Assembly: GCA_028817665.1 (NCBI GenBank)
Contig: JAPPPF010000047.1
Location: 1-37,195, forward strand
Direction: 5' to 3'
DNA length: 37,195 bases
Origin: Magnetovibrio sp.
GTDB taxonomy: Bacteria; Pseudomonadota; Alphaproteobacteria; Rhodospirillales; Casp-alpha2
Shown: positions 21,210 to 30,123 of the stretch, in pieces
Numbering within the stretch: position 1 is the first letter of the stretch
How the letters are laid out: the number at the start of each line of letters is the position of its first letter
Translations under genes and position numbers: made by a program
The notes under the pieces: model-generated
Databases searched by the model: none
What the model was told of the DNA's origin: nothing
Seen by the model: the letters and a program-made list of their open reading frames with translations, nothing else

Positions 21210-22991
21210 TTAGAGCTTCCAATCATGCGCCGCGCCGTAGGAGAAATCGGCGGGGAGGATGCCCGCGCCCGCGCCGACGCTGACGCCGAAGCCCTGGACG
21301 TCCTTGAACTCCTCGTCGATGGCGATGCCGATGCCGCCCGAGACGATCTTGAACGGCCCGCCGGCCAGCGCGAAGCTGTGGCCCCATCCGGCGAAATCAT
21401 CCAGGGACGCCTTCGGATAGAAGCCGATGTCGAAGCTGGCGCCGCCGGCGACGTTGGTGATGATGCCGGGGCCGATGCCGATGAAGGCGCCGATGTTGTC
21501 GCGGTAGTCGGTGGCGACCGTGAAGGTGAATGAGCCGCCGATCACGGCGCCGGCCGACGCGGTGATCCCGTAGGTCATGTAGAAGTGCCCGTCGGCGGCA
21601 TTGGCGGACTTGATGAACAGGTTCTCCAGGATGCCCGCCTTCTTGAAGGTCTTCTCGGGCTTCAGCTTGAGCTTGGCCAGCTGGCTTTTGCGCTGCGCCG
21701 GGGTCATGGTGCAGAACTTCTCGTTGGAGAAGATGTTGATGAACGTCTTCACATTCTTGGCCGACTGCCGGCCGATCGCCTCGACCTCCTTCAGGGTGTC
21801 GCCGTAGGGACCGATCTGCTTGCTCACCAGATTGATGAAGTCGTTCTTGGCCTTCTTGGAGTTGAAGGCCTTGCCCGCCTTCTTCGCCGCCTCTCCGGCC
21901 AGTTTGCCGAGCCCGTCGAAGTTGGGCACCACCTTCTTCACCTGCTTGGCGATCTCGCCGACTTTCTTGCCGGCCTTCAGCACCCGCACGGCGGTCAGGC
22001 AGATCGCCGTGTTGGTGGGGATGCACTTGTTGGCGATGAAGTCCTCGGCGAGGCCCTTGTTGAACGACGGCACCCGTTCGACGATCAGGCAGGGCCGCTG
22101 GTTCTTCTTGCCGCACTCGTTCTTCTTGTAGCATTTGCCGCGCACGTCGACGTTGCCCGAATCGCAGGCCTTGCCGACGTTGATGGTGCAGGCCGCCTTG
22201 TGGGTGACCGGGTTGGCGTTGCGGAAGTAGTCGGACGGGCACGACCAGCATTCGCCGCCCTTGCGGGGATCGAAGAAGCTGCCCTTCTTGCAGCCGAACT
22301 TGCCCTTGTATTCGGCCTTCATCAGGGCCGCCTTGGTGACCTCCTCGCAGGCCTTGGACGAGGTCACGGAGAATACCGTCCGCTTGGCCCCCGAACAGGT
22401 CCAGTACTCACCGCCCTTGCGCGGGTCGACGAAGGCGCCCTTCGGTTTCGGCGCGTCGACCTTGCCCAGGTACTCGGCCTTGGAAAGCTTCTCGCCGATG
22501 ATGTTCTTGGTCGCGCAGGCGCGCTTGTCGGTGACCGCGTAGGCGGTGCGCCTGGGCCGGTTCTTCGGGCAACGCCACCATTCGCCGCCCTTGCGCGGGT
22601 CGTGGAAGGCGCGGCTGGGCTTCGGGTTCTTGGTCTTGCCGAGATACTTGGCCTTCGAGAACTTACTCGAGGCCCGGCGCTCGCAGGCCTTCTTCTCGTT
22701 GACGGGGAAGATCGTGCGGTGCGTGCCCGACGGGCATTACCAGCATTCGCCGCCCTTGCGGGGATCGAAGAAACTGCCCTTGGGACAGGCGTTCTTGACG
22801 AACGTGGCCTTCTCCGTGGTGCAGATCTTCTGGCCCTTGCCGCCGCAATTCGGCGTCGCCGCCGCCGCCGGGCCGGCGGAAAGGGTCAACGCGAACAAGA
22901 GGCCGGCGAGGCCGGCCACGGACATGGACAACCCAGGCACGAAAAAACGACGCGGAAAACGAATTTTGTGTACTCCCCAATTCATCCCCAA
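21210..22991 (-). pseudogene. secreted DPRKGGE-W-C repeat protein interrupted by one in-frame TAA (22737-22739)
   Basis: Signal peptide (SVAGLAGLLFALTLSAGPAAAA), then four KG(S/A)FxDPRKGGE(C/W/Y)W repeats in one frame; only the TAA separates ORF 22737-22991 from the rest, which ends at 21210 with a Gly-rich domain. Confidence 0.7.
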
Positions 22992-23169
22992 ACATGACCC
23001 GGCGCCCGAACGGGCGGGCGCCTTTGGCGTGTATTTTCAAATCAATGCCGCGGCCGCGCAAGACAAAGATTTTCCGAGGCCGGCGCCGTGACGCCTCGGT
23101 AACATGGCTCGGACGGATCGCTTCGCCGTACCATGCTTTGGAAAGCTCGGCATACGGGCGCCCCGTCGA

Positions 23170-26100
23170 CTACTCCGCCGCTTCGCGCGCGCCGCCGTCG
23201 CGGAATGCCGCCATCAGGCTTTCACCGCGCTCCGCCGCCCGCACGCGGTTCGCTTCTTTCACGTGCCCGAAGCCGCGAACGGCCAAGGGAAGTTCGGCGA
23301 TCTCAACGGCGGTCTCGTGGTTGGCGGCAGTGAGGCCGGCGGCAAGCGTCTCGAGTGTGTCGGCGTAGTCGGCAATCTCCCGCCGTTCGGCCTTGCGTTC
23401 GGCGAGGTAGCCGAAGGGATCGAAGGCGGTGCTGCGGAGCCCTTTGAGGGCGGCGAGGGCGCGCAGCGCCGGCAGCACCCAGGCGCCGTATTCCTTCTTC
23501 CGCAACCGGCCGGTGCCCGGGTCGGTCTCGGCGAACAGTGGCGGCGCCAGGTGGAAGGAGAGCTTGGCCCCGTCCTCGAACTGTTCGCGGAGCGCGCGCG
23601 CGAAACGGCCGTCGGTGTAGAGCCGGGCGACCTCGTACTCGTCCTTGTAGGCCATCAATTTGTGGAGCGCCCGAGCGGCGGCCTCGGCGAGCCCCGTCTC
23701 GCCCGGCGCCTTCGCCTGCTCGGCGGCTGCGACGCGCCCGACGGCGTCGCGGTAGCGGGCCGCATAGGCGGCGTTCTGGTAGGCCGTCAGGTCGGCGGCC
23801 CGATGCTCGACCAGGGCGTCGAGGTCCTGGCCGCCGCCGCCGGCCGGCGCGGCGGCGCCCGCGGATTCGCGGACGAGGACGGCCTCCACGGCGGCCATGT
23901 CGTGGGCCGCGCGGCGGCCCCAGAGAAGGGCGCGTTTGTTGAAGTCGGGGGCCACGCCGTTGAGCTCGATGGCGGCGTGCAGCGCCGCCTCCGACACCGG
24001 CAGCCAGCCCTTCTGGTAGGCGTAGCCGACGATGAAGAGGTTCGCCCCGATGGTGTCGCCCATCAGGGCCTTCGCCAGTTCCGTGGCCTCGACGAAGTCC
24101 AGTGCGCCGCCGCCCTCGGCGGCCGCGTCCGCCGCGCCGACCACGGCGGTGCGGATCGCCTTGGCGAGGCGGCGCTCGGGGAAGTTCAGGTCCGGGTCGC
24201 GGGTGAAGTCGGCGGTCATGGTCTGCTGGCCGTTGACCACCGCCTTGGTCCGTCCCGCCTGCAGCTTCGACAGCGTCTCGTAGCTCCCCGAGACGACCAT
24301 GTCGCAGCCGAGCATGACGTCGGCGCCGCCGGCGGCGAGGCGGACGGCGTGCAGCTTGTCCGGGTCGTCGCAGATCCGCACGTGCGAATAGACGGCGCCG
24401 TTCTTCTGCGCCAGCCCGGCGACGTCGAGCACGGTGACGCCCTTCTTCTCCATGTGCGCGGCCATGGCCAGGAGCGCGGACACGGTGACCACGCCGGTGC
24501 CGCCGACGCCGGCGATGACGATGCCGTAGGGATCGGCGGCGTCCGCCGGGACCGGGTCGGGCAGCGCCGGGAAGGGGACTTCCGTCGCGCCCGGGGCCAC
24601 GGTCTTCGGTTTGCGGGGCTCGGCGCCGTGCACGGTGACGAAGCTCGGGCAGAAACCGTCGATGCAGGTGTAGTCCTTGTTGCACGAGGACTGGTCGATG
24701 GCCCGCTTGCGGCCGAAGCCGGTCTCCTTCGGCGTGATCGAGACGCAATTGCTGGCGGTGCCGCAATCGCCGCAGCCCTCGCACACCAGCTCATTGATGA
24801 AGGCGCGCCGGGGCGGGTTCGGGAAGGTGCCGCGCTTGCGGCGCCGGCGCTTCTCGGCGGCGCAGGTCTGGTCGTAGACGATCACCGAGACGCCGGGCCG
24901 CTCGCGGAAATCGCGCTGCACGGCGTCCAGGTCCTTGCGGTGGTGACGGGTGACGCCGGGCGCCCACTGGGTGCCCATGGGGTACTTGTCGGGCTCGTCG
25001 GAAACCAGCGCGATGTGCTTGACGCCCTCGGCCGCCATCTGGCGGGTGATCATCGCCGGGTCGAGCGGCCCGTCCATGGGCTGGCCGCCGGTCATGGCGA
25101 CGGCGTCGTTGTAGAGGATCTTGTAGGTGATGTTGACGCCCGACGCGATGGCGGCGCGGATCGCCAGGATGCCGGAGTGGAAGTAGGTGCCGTCGCCGAT
25201 GTTGACGAAGATGTGCTCGCGCTCGGTGAACGGGGCCTGGCCGATCCAGTTGGCGCCCTCGGCGCCCATGTGGGTGAAGGTCTCGGTGTCGCGGTCCATC
25301 CAGATGACCATGTAATGGCAGCCGATGCCGGCCGCCGCCTTCGAGCCTTCCGGGACCTTGGTGGACGTGTTGTGTGGACAACCCGAGCAGAAATAGGGGA
25401 TGCGGGTGATGTCAGTGTCGAGCTTGGCGAGGTCGGCCTCCTTGGCGTCGAGGAACTTGAGGCGCGCGTCGATGGACGGCGTCTCGCCGTAGGCCTTGAG
25501 GCGTTTGGCGATGACCCGCGCGATCCGGGCCGGGGTAAGCTCGCCGGCGCTCGGCAGGATCCACTCGTTCGCCTCGTCGAACTTGCCGATCACCCTGGGC
25601 CGCACGTCGGCGCGCCAGTTGTAGAGCTGCTCCTTGACCTGGTTCTCGATGACGGCGCGCTTCTCCTCGATCACCAGGACCTCGTCGAGACCCTCGCAGA
25701 AGTGCCGGACGACCTCCTTCTCCAGCGGCCAGGGCATGCCGATCTTCAAGAGCCGGAAGCCGAGGCGCTCGGCCTCGGCGGCGTCGATGCCGAGATCGTC
25801 GAGGGCCTGCAGGGTGTCGAGGTAGGACTTGCCCGTCGAGATGATGCCGATGCGCGGGTTCTTCGAATCCATGGTCACCCGGTTCAGGCCGTTGGCCCGG
25901 GCGAAGGCCAGCGCCGCATAGACCTTGTGCCTGTGGAGCCGCATCTCGGCGTCCATGGGCGGGTCCGGCCAGCGGATGTGGAGGCCGCCTTCCGGCATCT
26001 CGAAATCCGTCGGCGTGACGATCTGGACGCGCGCCGGATCGACGGAGACCGAGGCGGAGCTGTCGATGTTGTCGGTGATGCACTTCATGCCGACCCAGCA

Positions 26101-26697
26101 GCCCGAATAGCGCGACATGGCCCAGCCCAGGATGCCGTAGTCCAGGACCTCCTGGGTGTCGGCCGGATGCAGGAGCGGGATCTGGGCGTCTATGATCGCG
26201 TGTTCGGACTGGCTCGGCACCGTCGAGGACTTGCAGGCTGGGTCGTCGCCGGCGAGCGCCAGGACGCCGCCGTTGGGGGCTGTCCCGGCCAGGTTGGCGT
26301 GGCGGAAGACGTCGCCGGAGCGGTCGACGCCGGGACCCTTGCCGTACCACATGCCGAAGACGCCGTCGTACTTGGCGGCGGCGTCGAGGTTGGCCTGCTG
26401 GGTGCCCCAGATGGCGGTCGCGGCGAGGTCCTCGTTGACGGCGGGGTGGAACTTCACGTGGTGTTCGGCCAGGTGGCGGGCGGCGGCGCCGAACTCGCGG
26501 TCCATGCCGCCCAAGGGCGAGCCCCGGTAGCCGGTGACGTAGCCCGCCGTGCTGAGGCCGGCCGCCAGGTCGCGGCGGCGCTGCATCAGGGTCAGGCGGA
26601 CCAGCGCCTGGGTGCCGTTCAGGTAGATTCGGCCCTCGTCGAGGGTGAACTTGTCATCCAACGAGACGTCGAGCAGCGGGGATCGCGCGCCATCCAT
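23170..26697 (-). CDS. indolepyruvate ferredoxin oxidoreductase family protein (fused alpha/beta-type)
   Basis: GYVTGYRGSPLGGMDREF, PYFCSGCPHNTSTKVPEGSKAAAGIGCHYMVIWMDR, NIGDGTYFHSGILAIRAAI, INELVCEGCGDCGTASNC, GIVIAGVGGTGVVTVSALLAMAAHMEKKGVTVLDVAGLAQKNGAVYSHVRI. Confidence 0.95.
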   Translation of the reverse strand: MDGARSPLLDVSLDDKFTLDEGRIYLNGTQALVRLTLMQRRRDLAAGLSTAGYVTGYRGSPLGGMDREFGAAARHLAEHHVKFHPAVNEDLAATAIWGTQQANLDAAAKYDGVFGMWYGKGPGVDRSGDVFRHANLAGTAPNGGVLALAGDDPACKSSTVPSQSEHAIIDAQIPLLHPADTQEVLDYGILGWAMSRYSGCWVGMKCITDNIDSSASVSVDPARVQIVTPTDFEMPEGGLHIRWPDPPMDAEMRLHRHKVYAALAFARANGLNRVTMDSKNPRIGIISTGKSYLDTLQALDDLGIDAAEAERLGFRLLKIGMPWPLEKEVVRHFCEGLDEVLVIEEKRAVIENQVKEQLYNWRADVRPRVIGKFDEANEWILPSAGELTPARIARVIAKRLKAYGETPSIDARLKFLDAKEADLAKLDTDITRIPYFCSGCPHNTSTKVPEGSKAAAGIGCHYMVIWMDRDTETFTHMGAEGANWIGQAPFTEREHIFVNIGDGTYFHSGILAIRAAIASGVNITYKILYNDAVAMTGGQPMDGPLDPAMITRQMAAEGVKHIALVSDEPDKYPMGTQWAPGVTRHHRKDLDAVQRDFRERPGVSVIVYDQTCAAEKRRRRKRGTFPNPPRRAFINELVCEGCGDCGTASNCVSITPKETGFGRKRAIDQSSCNKDYTCIDGFCPSFVTVHGAEPRKPKTVAPGATEVPFPALPDPVPADAADPYGIVIAGVGGTGVVTVSALLAMAAHMEKKGVTVLDVAGLAQKNGAVYSHVRICDDPDKLHAVRLAAGGADVMLGCDMVVSGSYETLSKLQAGRTKAVVNGQQTMTADFTRDPDLNFPERRLAKAIRTAVVGAADAAAEGGGALDFVEATELAKALMGDTIGANLFIVGYAYQKGWLPVSEAALHAAIELNGVAPDFNKRALLWGRRAAHDMAAVEAVLVRESAGAAAPAGGGGQDLDALVEHRAADLTAYQNAAYAARYRDAVGRVAAAEQAKAPGETGLAEAAARALHKLMAYKDEYEVARLYTDGRFARALREQFEDGAKLSFHLAPPLFAETDPGTGRLRKKEYGAWVLPALRALAALKGLRSTAFDPFGYLAERKAERREIADYADTLETLAAGLTAANHETAVEIAELPLAVRGFGHVKEANRVRAAERGESLMAAFRDGGAREAAE

Positions 26698-26965
26698 GCA
26701 TTCGACTGTAATACGGGTCCGCATGGCGGACAATCCGCGGCCACGCGGCTGTGAAGAATTCGCAAGGATCGTGCGGTCGGGCGCCCGGGCGGGCGTCGAT
26801 GGTTGCGCGGCGGCGCCGCCGGCGAACCATAAAATTACCGGTCGCCGGGCGACGTGACGGGGTGCTTTTTCCGCCGGAAGGGGGTATACGGAAGCGGCCG
26901 TCGCGGTCTGGGCGCGGCGGTCACGCACAGGAAATAGCCGCGCTCACGCGCTCGGGGACCCATCC

Positions 26966-27946
26966 ATGCCCATCCTCATCACCGGCGTCGCCGGGTTCAT
27001 CGGCTTCCACCTCGCCGAGGTCCTGCTGGGCCAGGGCCGCCAGGTGATCGGCGTCGACAACCTGAACGACTACTACGACCCGGCGCTCAAACAGGCGCGG
27101 CTGGAGCGGCTTACGGCCGACGCCAATTTCCGTTTCCACAAGATCGACATCGCCGAGCGCGTCGCCGTCGAGATGCTGGCCGCCGAATACCGGGACATCA
27201 CCGGCGTCGTCCACTTGGCCTCGCAGGCCGGGGTCCGGTACTCGCTGGTCAATCCCTACGCCTACACCAACGCCAACGTCGAAGGACACCTGGTCCTGCT
27301 GGAGGCGGCGCGGCGCCTGCCGGATCTCAAGCACTTCGTCTATGCGTCGTCGTCGTCGGTCTATGGCGCCAACACCAAGCTTCCGTTCGCCGTCACCGAC
27401 CGCACCGACAATCCGGTGTCGCTCTACGGCGCCACCAAGAAGACCATGGAGGTGATGAGCGACAGCTACGCCCGCATGTGGAACCTGCCGCTGACGGGCT
27501 TGCGCTTCTTCACCGTCTACGGGCCCTGGGGCCGGCCTGACATGGCGGCTTTCATCTTCATCCGCAAGATCCTCGCCGGCGAGCCCATTCCGGTCTTCAA
27601 CAACGGCGACATGATGCGCGACTTCACCTACATCGACGACATCGTCGCCGGTGTCGTCGCCTGCCTGGACAGGCCGCCCGAACCGTCCAATTCGGAACCG
27701 CCGCACCGCCTCTACAACATCGGCAACAACAACTCGGAGCCGTTGATGCGGTTCATCGAGATCCTCGAGGACGCGCTGGGACGCAAGGCCGAGTACGATT
27801 TCCTGCCGATGCAGCCGGGAGACGTGCGGGCCACCTACGCCGATATCGAGGCGACGCGGCGCGACTTCGGTTTCGAGCCGTCGACGCCCATCGACGTCGG
27901 ATTGCCGCGCCTGGTGAACTGGTACCGCGACTACTACGGAGCGTGA
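26966..27946 (+). CDS. NAD-dependent epimerase (UDP-glucuronate epimerase-like)
   Basis: ILITGVAGFIGFHLAEVLLGQGRQVIGVDNLNDYYDPALKQARLERL; YASSSSVYGANTKLPF; SLYGATKKTMEVM; FFTVYGPWGRPDMAAF. Confidence 0.95.
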   Translation: MPILITGVAGFIGFHLAEVLLGQGRQVIGVDNLNDYYDPALKQARLERLTADANFRFHKIDIAERVAVEMLAAEYRDITGVVHLASQAGVRYSLVNPYAYTNANVEGHLVLLEAARRLPDLKHFVYASSSSVYGANTKLPFAVTDRTDNPVSLYGATKKTMEVMSDSYARMWNLPLTGLRFFTVYGPWGRPDMAAFIFIRKILAGEPIPVFNNGDMMRDFTYIDDIVAGVVACLDRPPEPSNSEPPHRLYNIGNNNSEPLMRFIEILEDALGRKAEYDFLPMQPGDVRATYADIEATRRDFGFEPSTPIDVGLPRLVNWYRDYYGA

Positions 27947-28836
27947 GCGTGGGCCCGGCCCCGGCCCGCGACGTGTTTTGGCTGATCACCCTGGCACTGA
28001 TCTGGGGGTCTTCCTTCGCCGCCATCAAGGTCGCCGTCGCCACCATGCCGCCGATGACCATGGTCGCGGTCCGCGTCGTCATCGCCGTCGCCATCCTCGG
28101 TGCGATCATGGCCTGGCAGGGCGCGCGGCTGCCCCGCGACCGGCGGAGTTGGGCCATGGGCTTCGTGCTCGGCGTGTTCGGACTGGCGCTGCCGTTCTTC
28201 CTGATCGGGTGGGGCGAGGAACGGGTGTCGAGCGGCCTCGCCGCGATCCTGATGGCGGTGATGCCGCTGACCACCATGGTTCTGGCGCATTTCTTCAACG
28301 AGGGCGACCCGCTGAACGGCGCCAAGCTGGCCGGCGTCGGCATCGGGTTCGTGGGCGTCGTCATCCTGATCGGCCCGGAGGCGCTGAAGGGGCTGGGCGG
28401 CGAACTGCTGCACCAGCTGGCGGTCGCCGGCGGCGCGTGCTGTTACGCCGTCAACGCGACCTTGACCCGCAACCTGCCGCACGGCCCGCCGGGCACGCCG
28501 ATGATCGGCCGCGCCGTCATGGTGATGAGCTGCGGCGCCGTGATTTCGGTGCCGTTGGCGCTCGCCGTCGACGGGCCCGGCGCGCTGGTGGCCGTCAGCG
28601 CCGACGCGTGGCTGGCGGCGCTCTATCTCGGCGTCCTGCCGACCGGCCTGGCGACCCTCATCTACTTCTACCTGATCGAGGCCCGGGGTGCCTCGTTCTT
28701 CTCCTTCGTCAATTACCTGAACCCGGTGTTCGGCGTCCTCTGGGGGGCGTTGCTGCTGGCCGAGGTCATCGGCCTGCAGGCGCTGTTCGCCCTCGCCCTG
28801 ATCCTCGCCGGGGTTGCCGTGGCGAGCCGGCGCTGA
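27943..28836 (+). CDS. EamA/DMT family transporter
   Basis: Two EamA halves, e.g. DVFWLITLALIWGSSFAAIKVAVATMPPMTMVAVRVVIA; NYLNPVFGVLWGALLLAEVIG. GTG start overlaps upstream stop (GTGA). Confidence 0.93.
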   Translation: MSVGPAPARDVFWLITLALIWGSSFAAIKVAVATMPPMTMVAVRVVIAVAILGAIMAWQGARLPRDRRSWAMGFVLGVFGLALPFFLIGWGEERVSSGLAAILMAVMPLTTMVLAHFFNEGDPLNGAKLAGVGIGFVGVVILIGPEALKGLGGELLHQLAVAGGACCYAVNATLTRNLPHGPPGTPMIGRAVMVMSCGAVISVPLALAVDGPGALVAVSADAWLAALYLGVLPTGLATLIYFYLIEARGASFFSFVNYLNPVFGVLWGALLLAEVIGLQALFALALILAGVAVASRR

Positions 28837-28930
28837 TTTTTTCCACAGCTGTGCGGATTGTCACACAACTTTTTACGCCACAATGTTACCCAGGTTCATA
28901 CACCAACAACTTTCAACATAGGGAAACATC

Positions 28931-29974
28931 ATGAAATTGGGTCATCTAGGGATTGGCGGGCTGACGCTTGCCGGAGCGATCGCCGTGGGGGCGGCCATCG
29001 ACGCGACGCCGGCGCACGCGCAGGCGCAGAACTGCCCGGCGGCGGTCGCCACGGTCATGAAGACGTTGCGGATTTCGCCGAAGGCGGTTTTGCCGCGCGA
29101 CATCCGGCTCGCCTGCATCCGCACCGGCGGCAAACCGGCGTTGGCGAGCCGCAACCTGCTCGGCGGCTTCATCGGCAAGATGAAGATCCAGCCGGGCCCG
29201 CTGGCCATCGGCGATTGCGTCGACGCGCTGCTCTACACCTCGGCCACGGCCGGCCTGCCCGCAGCCTACGCCAACCTCAAGGATATCGCGACGGCGTGCC
29301 AGCGCGCCAAGGATCGCCCGGCGCTGGCGTCGCGCAACTTCTCGCACCGCTTCGTCGTCACCAACAAGCTTGAAGCGGCGCCGGCGGCACCGGCCGATCT
29401 GGCGAAGATCTGCACGGGCCGCGTCACCGCCATCTCCAAGGCCTTGAAGCTCAATCCGAAATTCGCCAACGCCAAGGACATCGCGACGGCATGCAAGCTC
29501 GGCAAGGGACGCCCGGTGCTGACCATGCGGAACTACCTCGACCGCTTCGTCGTCGCCGCGAAGATCGCGCCGAGCGTGCGCAAGCCGGCCGCGCCCGCGA
29601 AGCCGCCGGCCTGTCCGGTGGTCCTGACCAACGTGTCGAAGACGTTGGCGCTATCTCCGAAGTTCGCCAACAAGAAGGACATCGGCACCGCCTGCCAGCG
29701 CGCCAAGGGCCGCCCGGCCCTGGCCACGTCGAACGTCCTGAACCGCTTCGTCGCGACCTTCAAGATCACGCCGGACAAGCCGAAGCCGGCGCCCGCCGCC
29801 GTCGCCAAGAGCTGCGTCGGCAAATTGACCGAGGTGACCAAGCTGCTCCGGATCGATCCGAAGTTCGCCAACGCCAAGGACATCGCGAAGTCGTGCCGCC
29901 TGGCCAAGGGCAAGCGGGCGCTGGCGTCCCGCAACTTCACGGGCCGCTTCGTCAAGGCCGCCGGGATCAAATAG
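28931..29974 (+). CDS. putative secreted repeat protein: five ~60-aa two-cysteine repeats
   Basis: ATG start, signal peptide (LTLAGAIAVGAAIDATPAHAQA), repeats such as CTGRVTAISKALKLNPKFANAKDIATACKLGKGRPVLTMRNYLDRFVVAAKI. Confidence 0.85.
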   Translation: MKLGHLGIGGLTLAGAIAVGAAIDATPAHAQAQNCPAAVATVMKTLRISPKAVLPRDIRLACIRTGGKPALASRNLLGGFIGKMKIQPGPLAIGDCVDALLYTSATAGLPAAYANLKDIATACQRAKDRPALASRNFSHRFVVTNKLEAAPAAPADLAKICTGRVTAISKALKLNPKFANAKDIATACKLGKGRPVLTMRNYLDRFVVAAKIAPSVRKPAAPAKPPACPVVLTNVSKTLALSPKFANKKDIGTACQRAKGRPALATSNVLNRFVATFKITPDKPKPAPAAVAKSCVGKLTEVTKLLRIDPKFANAKDIAKSCRLAKGKRALASRNFTGRFVKAAGIK

Positions 29975-30000
29975 ACCGGGGCCCCGATATCAAGTGGATG

Positions 30001-30027
30001 AACCCCGCCTTCCGAGGCGGGGTTTTT
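30001..30027 (+). terminator. Rho-independent terminator
   Basis: aaccccgcct-tccg-aggcggggtt followed by ttt, directly after the stop at 29974. Confidence 0.9.
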
Positions 30028-30123
30028 CCTTGTCCGGAAGTCAAATGCCGGTGAGCGACGGCCTCGGGCGCTCGTGTCAGCGGCGCGAAACGGGTAGAAT
30101 CGGGCGGCTTCTGTTCGGGGGGA

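Noticed and set aside
22256-22770. Regularly spaced ~160-bp repeats considered as a CRISPR or other DNA-level array
   Set aside because: Repeats are in a single coding frame, diverged, with spacing in multiples of three; explained as protein repeats.
21585-22997. 470-aa plus-strand ORF containing apparent repeats
   Set aside because: Antisense to the minus-strand DPRKGGE repeat gene; its periodicity merely mirrors that gene's repeats.
23001-23022. Hairpin GGCGCCCG-aacggg-CGGGCGCC just upstream of the repeat protein gene
   Set aside because: Short GC-only stem with only a ttt tail; could be a 5'-UTR structure or chance, not enough to call.
23104-26754. 1216-aa plus-strand ORF
   Set aside because: Antisense shadow of the indolepyruvate ferredoxin oxidoreductase gene; no domain features.
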